Below, one piece after another: positions 1 through 5,057 of a stretch of 7,174 nucleotides of DNA. The translations under genes were made by a program, and so were the position numbers. The first letter of the stretch is position 1. Each line of letters starts with the position of its first letter. The DNA comes from DATKZB01 sp035528235. Lineage in GTDB: Bacteria > Planctomycetota > Phycisphaerae > FEN-1346. The stretch is taken from NCBI GenBank assembly GCA_035528235.1, contig DATKZB010000289.1:1-7174 (forward strand), read 5' to 3'. The notes under the pieces are model-generated. The model did not search any database. It saw only the letters and a list, made by a program, of their open reading frames with translations, and was not told where the DNA came from.

Positions 1-1
1 T

Positions 2-763
2 GACGCCCGGCAGGGCCTGCACTTTCGGATGGTCTTCGCGGTCGCCCGCAAGGCCGGCTTCGCCCCGCCGGCCGTCAGCCTGGAGCACGTGGCCTTCGGG
101 ACGATGCTCGGCGCCGACGGCCGGCCGTTCCGCACGCGAGAGGGCGGCACGGTGAAACTCATGGACCTGCTGGACGAGGCCGAACGCCGGGCCCTCGACC
201 TCGTGACCCAAAAGAACGACCAGGACGTGGCCGCTGAGCGGGCCGAGGCCCTATCGGACGACGAGAAGAAGGACATCGCCCGCGTCGTCGGTATCGGGGC
301 GCTCAAGTACGCCGACCTCTCGCAGAATCGCACCAAGGATTACGTCTTCGCGTGGGACAAGATGCTGGCGCTCGACGGCAACACGGCCCCGTACATGCAG
401 TACGCCTGCGCGCGGATCAACAGCATCGCCCGCCGGGGTGGCCTGGACCTCGCGGCCCTGATGCGCGGCCCGGCGTCCGGCGAAGGGTTCATGCTGGCCG
501 AGCCGGCCGAGCGGCGCCTGGCGCTGGCGCTGCTTCAGTTCGCCGAGACGGTCGAGACCGTGGCCGACGACTGTGTGCCACACGTCCTGTGCGGGTACCT
601 GTACCGGCTGGCCGGGGCGTTCATGGGTTTCTACGAGACCTGCCCGGTGCTGAAGGCCGACGAGCCGATCCGGACGAGTCGCCTGGCGCTCTGCGGCCTG
701 ACGGTCAAGGTCATCGCCAAGGGGCTGGATCTTCTCGGTATCGCGACGGCCGAGCGGATGTAA
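2..763 (+). CDS. argS: Arginyl-tRNA synthetase, C-terminal part (5' truncated by window edge)
   Basis: Class I aminoacyl-tRNA synthetase that charges tRNA-Arg with arginine in the cytoplasm. The reading frame is open from base 2, so the true start and the N-terminal catalytic half lie outside the window; 253 residues are visible. The first visible residues (QGLHFRMVFAVARKAG) and the following FRTREGGTVKLMDLLDEA match the KMSKS-region end of the ArgS catalytic domain, with the lysine/arginine-containing loop replaced by RPFRTREG as in many ArgS proteins. VGIGALKYADLSQNRTKDY and the nearby GNTAPYMQYACARINSIARR are ArgS hallmarks that open the DALR anticodon-binding domain. The protein ends in the usual GIATAERM. 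The stop TAA is followed immediately by the 764-893 repeat, with no recognisable terminator. The family is certain; only the missing 5' end limits the annotation. Confidence 0.97.
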   Translation, partial: DARQGLHFRMVFAVARKAGFAPPAVSLEHVAFGTMLGADGRPFRTREGGTVKLMDLLDEAERRALDLVTQKNDQDVAAERAEALSDDEKKDIARVVGIGALKYADLSQNRTKDYVFAWDKMLALDGNTAPYMQYACARINSIARRGGLDLAALMRGPASGEGFMLAEPAERRLALALLQFAETVETVADDCVPHVLCGYLYRLAGAFMGFYETCPVLKADEPIRTSRLALCGLTVKVIAKGLDLLGIATAERM

Positions 764-893
764 CCGATTGCGGATTTGGGATTTCGGATTTCGGATTGCC
801 GGGGAGGCACGGTTCTGCGCGGCGGGTCCCCGCACCCGCCGCGCGGGGGCTCCGACATCGCCAATCCGAATTCCGAATTCCGAAATCCGAAAT
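764..893. repeat. Composite intergenic repeat: heptamer inverted arms around a GC hairpin
   Basis: The gap between argS and queE is made of one symmetrical structure. The left arm (771-798) is four tandem heptamers of the form CGGATTT (one is GGGATTT, the last ends in G). The right arm (866-893) is four tandem heptamers of the form CCGAATT or CCGAAAT, which is the complement of the left arm with a few mismatches. Between them lies a perfect GC-rich hairpin (817-844, listed separately). The element starts one base after the argS stop codon. Its last two bases, 892-893, are the first two bases of an ATG that is in frame with queE. No transposase or target duplication is visible. It could be a MITE-like or REP-like mobile repeat, or two nested repeats. 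It has no T-run, so it is not a classical terminator. Confidence 0.75.
817..844 (+). repeat. GC hairpin repeat, copy 1
   Basis: A perfect inverted repeat with arm GCGCGGCGGG, eight central bases TCCCCGCA and the complementary arm CCCGCCGCGC. The outer T and A of the centre can also pair, giving an 11-bp stem with a six-base loop. The same element recurs at 3756-3783 and, inverted, at 3806-3833. It is preceded by GGTTCT, similar to the GGTTTTTT preceding copy 2, so the shared unit may extend a little to the left. Confidence 0.8.
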
Positions 894-900
894 GGATACC

Positions 901-1530
901 ATGCGCGTGTTCGAAATCTTCCGGAGCATCCAGGGCGAAACGACGCGGGTCGGCGTGCCGATGGATTTCGTCCGTCTGGCCGGCTGCGACCTGGCCTGCT
1001 CGTACTGCGACACGCCCGCGGCTCGCGACGCGGCCGCCGGACGCGACATGACCGTCGGCGAGGTCGTCGGGTCGCTCGCGCGGCCGGCCCTCGGGTGGGT
1101 CATGGTTACGGGGGGCGAACCGATGCTCCAGGCCGGCGAGGTCAACGCCCTCATCGATGCCCTGGCGGAGGCCGGCCGCCGGACCGTCGTCGAGACCTCC
1201 GGGGCACACGACATCGGGGCCCTGGACGAGCGAGCCGTCCGCGTCGTCGACATCAAGACGCCGGGCAGCGGCATGGCCGACCGGGTGTGCTGGTCGAACC
1301 TCCAGCGCCTGACGGCCCGCGACGAGGTCAAATTCGTCCTGACCGACCGGGCCGACTACGAGTGGGCCCGCCAGGTGGTGGCGACCCGGCGTCTGGCGGA
1401 AAAAGTGCCGGTTCTTTTCGGTGCCGCGCTGCCGCATCTGGACGCGCGAAACCTGGCTAACTGGGTACTTGAGGATGGCTTGGCGGTTCGCCTGAACGTG
1501 CAGGTGCATAAGTTCTTGGGGCTTCCGTAA
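901..1530 (+). CDS. queE: 7-carboxy-7-deazaguanine synthase (radical SAM)
   Basis: QueE converts 6-carboxytetrahydropterin to 7-carboxy-7-deazaguanine, a step toward preQ0/queuosine tRNA modification, using a 4Fe-4S cluster and S-adenosylmethionine. The 209-residue product starts MRVFEIFRSIQGET, the family's substrate-binding N-terminus. It has the cluster motif C29-x3-C33-x2-C36 within AGCDLACSYCDT, the characteristic CX3CX2C plus CDT. Further family segments are the SAM-binding TGGEP (70-74), VETSG (97-101), DIKTPGSG (117-124), DEVKFV (141-146) and the terminal QVHKFLGLP. Length is normal. The start is uncertain: ATG 901 fits family N-termini and has a weak GGA 4 nt upstream, while an in-frame ATG at 892 is half supplied by the flanking repeat. 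No other queuosine genes are visible, so the gene appears isolated from its pathway. It may be read through from argS; no promoter was found in the repeat. Confidence 0.93.
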   Translation: MRVFEIFRSIQGETTRVGVPMDFVRLAGCDLACSYCDTPAARDAAAGRDMTVGEVVGSLARPALGWVMVTGGEPMLQAGEVNALIDALAEAGRRTVVETSGAHDIGALDERAVRVVDIKTPGSGMADRVCWSNLQRLTARDEVKFVLTDRADYEWARQVVATRRLAEKVPVLFGAALPHLDARNLANWVLEDGLAVRLNVQVHKFLGLP

Positions 1531-1568
1531 GCGGGCGGCAGGATGGCCGATTTTGCCACATGACGTGC

Positions 1569-1597
1569 TTGACAGAACCGTCGTGCGCTCCTATACT
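1569..1597 (+). promoter_or_regulatory. Sigma70-type promoter for the DksA-like/lspA/ribD unit
   Basis: TTGACA at 1569-1574, a 17-nt spacer, then TATACT at 1592-1597: an exact -35 hexamer, ideal spacing and a -10 hexamer one base from TATAAT. Transcription would start near 1603-1605, giving a leader of about 45 nt before the DksA-like gene. It lies 38 nt after the queE stop, so the downstream genes have their own transcription start. Confidence 0.8.
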
Positions 1598-1633
1598 TAC
1601 GACTCTTTGAATGGCAACTGGGGCCTTTTGACA

Positions 1634-1643
1634 GAGGGGAAGG
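1634..1643 (+). promoter_or_regulatory. Shine-Dalgarno site that sets the DksA-like start
   Basis: The purine run GAGGGGAAGG lies 5-8 nt before ATG 1649. It identifies that ATG as the start rather than an in-frame ATG at 1553, which would lie upstream of the promoter's start point and add 32 residues unlike the family. Confidence 0.75.
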
Positions 1644-1648
1644 CGTCT

Positions 1649-2026
1649 ATGCGGGCTCGAGACCTGGAGATTTTCCGGAGAGTCCTGGTGGGGAAACGGC
1701 GCATCGTGGCCGGCGACGTGGACGGTCTCCAGCAGGCCGCCCTCAGTAACAGCCGCCAGGAGGCCAGCGGCGACCTGTCGAAGGTCCCCATGGACATGGC
1801 CGACGTGGGGTCCGACAACTACGAGCAGGAATTCACGCTCGGCCTGATTGAGACCGAACAGGCCACCCTCCAGGAGATCGACGAGGCGCTCGACCGAATC
1901 GACAACAAGACGTTCGGCAAGTGCGTATCCTGCGAGTGCTGGATACCCGTGGCACGCCTCAAGGTCAAGCCCCACGCGAAGTACTGCATCGAATGCAAAC
2001 GCCGCCAAGAAAAGGGCTTGCTGTAA
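1649..2026 (+). CDS. DksA/TraR-family zinc-finger transcription factor
   Basis: A 125-residue protein of the DksA/TraR family. These proteins enter the RNA polymerase secondary channel and change transcription, often together with ppGpp. Residues 1-88 are predominantly helical and should form the coiled-coil arm. The acidic stretch PMDMADVGSDNYEQE (47-61) sits where DksA carries its tip, with aspartates D49 and D52 spaced like the two DksA tip aspartates (DxxDxA), though V replaces the usual next residue. The C-terminal C4 zinc finger is C92-x2-C95 and C113-x2-C116 in FGKCVSCECWIP and KYCIECK, with the conserved ARLK between. An extra cysteine, C97, is present. The gene has its own strong promoter and leads lspA and ribD. 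Whether it acts as a true DksA or as one of the shorter uncharacterised paralogues cannot be told from sequence. Confidence 0.9.
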   Translation: MRARDLEIFRRVLVGKRRIVAGDVDGLQQAALSNSRQEASGDLSKVPMDMADVGSDNYEQEFTLGLIETEQATLQEIDEALDRIDNKTFGKCVSCECWIPVARLKVKPHAKYCIECKRRQEKGLL

Positions 2027-2589
2027 CCGACGGGTGGAGCCACGTTCGCCTCTGGCTGACCGTCGGCTTGGGCGTTGCGGCGGATTGGGCAACGAAGCAC
2101 GTCGGCTGGAACCTGCTGGGCGGTCCCCCCGAAGGCGGCGGACACGAAGTTGCCGTCATTCCCGGCTGGTTGCGCCTCGTGTGCAGCGAGAACCCCGGCA
2201 TCGTCTTCGGGTTCAACTTCTCCGAGGACCTGGGCCTGGGCGAGCCAGCCGCCCGGGCCGTCACCATCCTGCTGACCGTCGCCACCTCGGCCCTCATCTT
2301 CTACGTCTTTGCCACCTCGCGCCGCACCCAACGGTGGGTCCACCTGTGGTGCGGCCTGATTCTGGCCGGGGCGGTTGGCAACCTTATCGACCGCGCCTGC
2401 TTCGGCCACGTCCGCGACCTCATCCAGTTCACCGTCCAGGTGGGCGGAAGGCCCGTCTGGCCGTTCGTCTTCAACCTGGCCGACGTGTACCTGGTTCTGG
2501 GCGTCGCCGCCATCGCGATAGCGATGCTGCGGGCCCCTGCCCCGGGCAAGCAGCCGGCCCCGCGCGGGCGATCCCGCAAGGAGTCGTGA
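1993..2589 (+). CDS. lspA: Lipoprotein signal peptidase II (prolipoprotein signal peptidase)
   Basis: Inner-membrane aspartyl protease that removes the signal peptide from lipid-modified prolipoproteins. The 198-residue product has four likely membrane helices (about 18-36, 88-106, 115-131 and 162-180). It shows the family's conserved blocks: AADWATK (29-35), ENPGIVFGFNF (66-76, here NPGIVFG where many have NxGAAFG), GNLIDR with catalytic D133, and FNLADV with catalytic D164. The frame has no ATG, GTG or TTG between 1996 and the first membrane helix, so ATG 1993 is the best start. It lies inside the DksA-like gene, giving a 34-nt overlap and probable translational coupling. No good Shine-Dalgarno precedes it. 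A basic, proline-rich tail (about 181-198) follows the last helix. Confidence 0.93.
   Translation: MQTPPRKGLAVTDGWSHVRLWLTVGLGVAADWATKHVGWNLLGGPPEGGGHEVAVIPGWLRLVCSENPGIVFGFNFSEDLGLGEPAARAVTILLTVATSALIFYVFATSRRTQRWVHLWCGLILAGAVGNLIDRACFGHVRDLIQFTVQVGGRPVWPFVFNLADVYLVLGVAAIAIAMLRAPAPGKQPAPRGRSRKES
2578..2583 (+). promoter_or_regulatory. Shine-Dalgarno site that sets the ribD GTG start
   Basis: AAGGAG inside the end of lspA, 7 nt before GTG 2591. This is close to ideal and supports GTG over the ATG ten codons further in. Confidence 0.8.
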
Positions 2590-2590
2590 C

Positions 2591-3718
2591 GTGAGCGGCC
2601 CCCCCCGCGACGAACCGTACATGCGCCGGGCGCTGGACCTAGCGGCGCGCGGCATGGGGCGGGTCGAGCCGAACCCGATGGTCGGCTGCGTCGTGGTCAG
2701 CGGAGACCGGATTATCGGCGAAGGCTGGCACGCCCGCTACGGCGGCCCGCACGCCGAGGTCGTCGCCCTGGGCCATGCCGGGCCGGCGGCTCGCGGGGCG
2801 GAACTCTTCGTCACGCTCGAGCCCTGCTGCCATCATGGCAAGACGCCGCCTTGCACCGACGCCATCCTGGCGGCCGGGGTGCGCCGCGTCGTGGCCGCCG
2901 TCGTCGACCCGTGCCCGCACGTGGCCGGCAAGGGCATCGAGGCTCTGCGCGGGGCGGGTCTGGAGGTGGAGGTGGGCGTGCTCGGCGAGGCCGCCCGGCG
3001 CCTGAACGCCGCCTTTTTCAAACGACAGGCGACCGGTCTGCCGCTGGTGATCGCCAAGTGGGCGATGACGCTCGACGGCCGCCTGGCCACCGCCGCCGGC
3101 GATAGCCGATGGATTTCCTCCGAGGCCAGCCGCCGCCGCGTCCATGAGGTCCGCCGCGCGTGCGACGCGGTCGTGGTCGGCGCGCGGACGGCCGCGATCG
3201 ACGAACCGTCGTTGACCGTGCGGCACGTCGACCCGCTGCCGGAGCGAGGCCAGCCGACGCGCGTGGTCCTCGACGGGCACCTGGCGCTGGACGCTGCGCG
3301 CGAGCCGGCGCGAAGCGCCGCCGCGGTGCCGGTGATTGTCTACACGACCGACGCGTCCCTGGCGTCGCGCCCGGACGCCGCTACGGCCCTTCGGCAGGCC
3401 GGCTGCGAGGTTGTGGGCGTGCCGCCGGGCGACGGCGGCGTGTCGGTGCCGGCGGTGCTGGCGGACCTGGGCCGGCGGGGCATGTCGCGCATTCTGGTCG
3501 AAGGCGGCGCGCGGCTGCTGGGGTCGTTCGTCGCCGGGGGGCTGGTGGACCGCGTCATGGTGTTCGTGGCGCCGCGGGTCCTGGCGAGCGCCGACGCGAT
3601 CGGCTGCCTGATGGGTCCCCCGGGGCGCGCCCTGGCCGAGGCGCTGGACATCGTCGACGTGAGCGTTGAGCGCGTCGGGCCCGACCTGCTGGTTCAGGGC
3701 CGGGTGGGCGACTTCTAA
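2591..3718 (+). CDS. ribD: Bifunctional riboflavin biosynthesis protein RibD (deaminase/reductase)
   Basis: Carries out two consecutive steps of riboflavin synthesis in the cytoplasm: deamination of 2,5-diamino-6-ribosylamino-4(3H)-pyrimidinone 5'-phosphate, then NADPH-dependent reduction of the ribosyl side chain. The deaminase domain (about 8-148) has the zinc site H54 in PHAEV with catalytic E56, and C79 and C88 in EPCCHHGKTPPC. DPCPHVAGKGI (106-116) matches the family. The reductase domain (about 150-375) begins KWAMTLDGRLAT, continues DSRWISSEASRR and ends with SRILVEGGARLLGSF and DRVMVFVAPRVL. At 375 residues it is normal length, and both halves look intact. It starts one base after the lspA stop. 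No ribE, ribBA or ribH is nearby, so the rest of the pathway must be encoded elsewhere. The pairing with lspA looks like positional clustering rather than a shared pathway. Confidence 0.96.
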   Translation: MSGPPRDEPYMRRALDLAARGMGRVEPNPMVGCVVVSGDRIIGEGWHARYGGPHAEVVALGHAGPAARGAELFVTLEPCCHHGKTPPCTDAILAAGVRRVVAAVVDPCPHVAGKGIEALRGAGLEVEVGVLGEAARRLNAAFFKRQATGLPLVIAKWAMTLDGRLATAAGDSRWISSEASRRRVHEVRRACDAVVVGARTAAIDEPSLTVRHVDPLPERGQPTRVVLDGHLALDAAREPARSAAAVPVIVYTTDASLASRPDAATALRQAGCEVVGVPPGDGGVSVPAVLADLGRRGMSRILVEGGARLLGSFVAGGLVDRVMVFVAPRVLASADAIGCLMGPPGRALAEALDIVDVSVERVGPDLLVQGRVGDF

Positions 3719-3755
3719 ACGGTCGCGCCAGCGCAGCTGCTACCGTTGGTTTTTT
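3718..3755 (+). terminator. Possible intrinsic terminator after ribD
   Basis: AACGGT (3718-3723, starting in the ribD stop codon) pairs with ACCGTT (3742-3747), with a further AGC/GCT pairing inside (3730-3732 with 3739-3741). GG and six T (3750-3755) follow. The stem is short and bulged, so the terminator would be weak. The same T-run directly precedes hairpin repeat copy 2 and might belong to that element instead. Confidence 0.45.
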
Positions 3756-3783
3756 GCGCGGTGGGTCCCCGCACCCACCGCGC
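3756..3783 (+). repeat. GC hairpin repeat, copy 2
   Basis: Arm GCGCGGTGGG, centre TCCCCGCA, arm CCCACCGCGC: a perfect inverted repeat. It differs from copy 1 at one arm position (C to T), with the matching G to A change in the opposite arm, and has the identical eight-base centre. It lies between the convergent ribD and minus-strand membrane-protein genes. Confidence 0.8.
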
Positions 3784-3805
3784 CAACCCAGCATCTCGTG
3801 CCAGA

Positions 3806-3833
3806 GCGTGGCGGGTACGGGGACCCGCCACGC
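3806..3833 (-). repeat. GC hairpin repeat, copy 3 (inverted)
   Basis: Read on the minus strand: arm GCGTGGCGGG, centre TCCCCGTA, arm CCCGCCACGC. The arms are again perfect complements, with a paired change relative to copy 1 at a different position from that of copy 2, and one change in the centre. It lies 22 nt from copy 2 in the opposite orientation. Confidence 0.75.
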
Positions 3834-3842
3834 ACACGCACA

Positions 3843-3919
3843 GTGGTAGACTTCTTGAACGGGAAGCCATTCGGGGGGGAACATCGACACAAGGGCCCGG
3901 TCGCGGCCCGGTCTACCAC
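3843..3919. mobile_element. 77-bp MITE-like element with 9-bp terminal inverted repeats
   Basis: GTGGTAGAC at 3843-3851 is the exact inverse of GTCTACCAC at 3911-3919. The 59-nt interior has a run of seven G (3873-3879) and a direct repeat GGCCCGGTC (3894-3902 and 3905-3913). The right end contains the TAG stop codon of the minus-strand gene at 3913, so the element reaches into that gene's last codons. On the minus strand, GGGCC and GGCCC (3909-3893) could form a small 5-bp hairpin. No target-site duplication was found. A nine-base inverted repeat at this spacing could be chance, so mobility is a hypothesis. Confidence 0.4.
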
Positions 3920-4476
3920 GTCCCGTAACGGGCCTGCCAGAGTTCGAGGAGGCGGCGGGCCCGCTCGTCGTCGCCCATGCCGGCCAGGACGGCTTGGTCC
4001 TGCGGGCTCAGCGTATTCATGAAGGTCTTGAGTTTCTGGGCGCGGGTCCTGAGGAAGTCGCGGCGTTTCTCGGGCAGTTGGCGGAACTCGGCGTAGCGCT
4101 GGAAGAGACGGTCCTGCTCGTGGGTGTCCATCTCGGCCAGTCGCCAGAAGCGGTCGAGAACGGCCCGGCGGTGGTCTTCCGGCAGCGACGACCAGCGAAT
4201 CGTGTTGGCCTGGGTCTCGCGCGGGTCGAGGCCGAGCCGGTCGGACAGGTCGAGCGGCCCCGCGACCTCCGCCGGTCTGGCCTGTCGCGGCGCGTCCTTC
4301 GGCGGTGCCGCGGGGCCGGGCCAAGTGTGTGAGATGCCGCCAATCAGAATCCGCGGCCCGGCAAACCCTGCCGCCACGCCGCACGCCAGCGCCATGGCCA
4401 GGCAGACGAGCATCAGGCGAACGCGGCGGCGGCGCCGGTTGAGCAACCGCATGAGTTGTTCGCGTCGCGGGTCCAT
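3913..4476 (-). CDS. Single-pass membrane protein of unknown function, third gene of the sigma/anti-sigma cassette
   Basis: I do not recognise a characterised homologue; the repeated LP-E-RR helical pattern recalls the DUF3106-like proteins seen in similar cassettes. The 187-residue protein has a very basic N-terminus (RRRRRVR, 14-20), one hydrophobic segment (about 21-39) and a long C-terminal region, predicted to be outside the membrane by the positive-inside rule. After a proline/alanine-rich linker (about 52-72), the rest is charged and helical with an internal duplication: LPEDHRRAVLDRFWRL (98-113) and LPEKRRDFLRTRAQKL (134-149), 36 residues apart. Start ATG 4476 is 5 nt after the anti-sigma stop, with GAGGGAG about 10 nt upstream. 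It may sense or relay an envelope signal to the anti-sigma factor, which is inference from context. The stop codon lies in the right end of the 3843-3919 element. Confidence 0.8.
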   Translation of the reverse strand: MDPRREQLMRLLNRRRRRVRLMLVCLAMALACGVAAGFAGPRILIGGISHTWPGPAAPPKDAPRQARPAEVAGPLDLSDRLGLDPRETQANTIRWSSLPEDHRRAVLDRFWRLAEMDTHEQDRLFQRYAEFRQLPEKRRDFLRTRAQKLKTFMNTLSPQDQAVLAGMGDDERARRLLELWQARYGTW

Positions 4477-4481
4477 TGCCG

Positions 4482-4976
4482 TCAGACTCCCTCGTCGGGC
4501 TGGTTGTCGCTCATCAGGCGATCCATGGCCTCGATCACGGCAATCTCGTCCATCAGATCAGCGTCTTCCAGGAACGAGACGTTCAGGCTGACTTCGCGTT
4601 CGATGGGGCTTTTGGGCTTCTCGGGCAGGCCCGTCCAGGTATGCAGGACCAGGCCGAGGATAAGCCCCGCGGCCAGCCCCAACACCGAGGCCACGACCTG
4701 CCGGCGGCGGCGGCGCGGCTCCAGGCGGGCCTCCAGGCGGTTGAGTTCCTTCTCTTCGACCAGCCGGGCCATCATCCGCCCGGTGAACCCAGAGCGGACG
4801 GGGGCCGGCGGCATCTCGTCGAGCAGCCGCCAACTCTCCTTCAGCAGCCGCGCATGGGCCCGGCACGACTCGCACTGCTCCAGATGCCGGCGAACCGCCT
4901 CGGCCGTCGAGACCTTCAGTTCGCCGTCGAGCCAGGCGGCCAGCACGCTACGCACCCATTGACACGGTGAAGGCAT
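4482..4976 (-). CDS. Zinc-binding transmembrane anti-sigma factor (zf-HC2 type)
   Basis: A 164-residue protein expected to hold the neighbouring ECF sigma factor inactive at the membrane. The N-terminal cytoplasmic domain has the ZAS motif H31-x3-C35-x2-C38 (RRHLEQCESC) with an upstream cysteine, C5, and the typical WLDGEL (15-20). Residues 50-92 are helical and charged, ending in a basic stretch (RRRRR). One membrane helix follows at about 93-112 (VVASVLGLAAGLILGLVLHT), and a 50-residue tail lies outside. ATG 4976 is chosen because the N-terminus then matches the family and AAGG lies 9 nt upstream; an in-frame TTG at 5009 would add 11 residues. The sigma gene ends 81 nt upstream. The next gene follows 5 nt downstream, so the three are probably one transcript. 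The specific stimulus is unknown. Confidence 0.88.
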   Translation of the reverse strand: MPSPCQWVRSVLAAWLDGELKVSTAEAVRRHLEQCESCRAHARLLKESWRLLDEMPPAPVRSGFTGRMMARLVEEKELNRLEARLEPRRRRRQVVASVLGLAAGLILGLVLHTWTGLPEKPKSPIEREVSLNVSFLEDADLMDEIAVIEAMDRLMSDNQPDEGV

Positions 4977-5057
4977 TCCGCACAACCTTACCTGAAACGG
5001 TGCTTCCAAGGGTTGAACACGGACGGGTCGGGCGGGTGCCGGGAAAACCGGGGAAAA

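Noticed and set aside
764..893. CRISPR array or riboswitch in the argS-queE gap
   Set aside because: The repeats are 7 bp and directly tandem with no spacers, and nothing matches a preQ1 riboswitch fold. The symmetry points to an inverted-repeat element.
352..1530. A 392-codon open frame spanning the end of argS, the repeat and queE
   Set aside because: Only the part from 892/901 onward matches a family (QueE). The upstream part is argS read out of frame, plus the repeat.
1521..1568. Possible terminator after queE
   Set aside because: Only a four-base GGCA/TGCC pairing with no useful T-run. Not enough to call.
1628..1633. A second TTGACA just before the DksA-like gene
   Set aside because: It lies next to the Shine-Dalgarno, and any matching -10 would fall within or at the start of the coding region. 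No such hexamer is present.
3756..3783. Hairpin copy 2 as an intrinsic terminator
   Set aside because: On the plus strand the T-run precedes the stem, and on the minus strand the stem is followed by A residues. Neither orientation gives the stem-then-T arrangement.
3913..4476. Possible lipoprotein signal in the membrane protein (cysteine 32 in MALACG)
   Set aside because: The residues before the cysteine (A-L-A) do not fit the lipobox, which needs Leu, Val or Ile at -3. The segment is better read as an uncleaved membrane helix.
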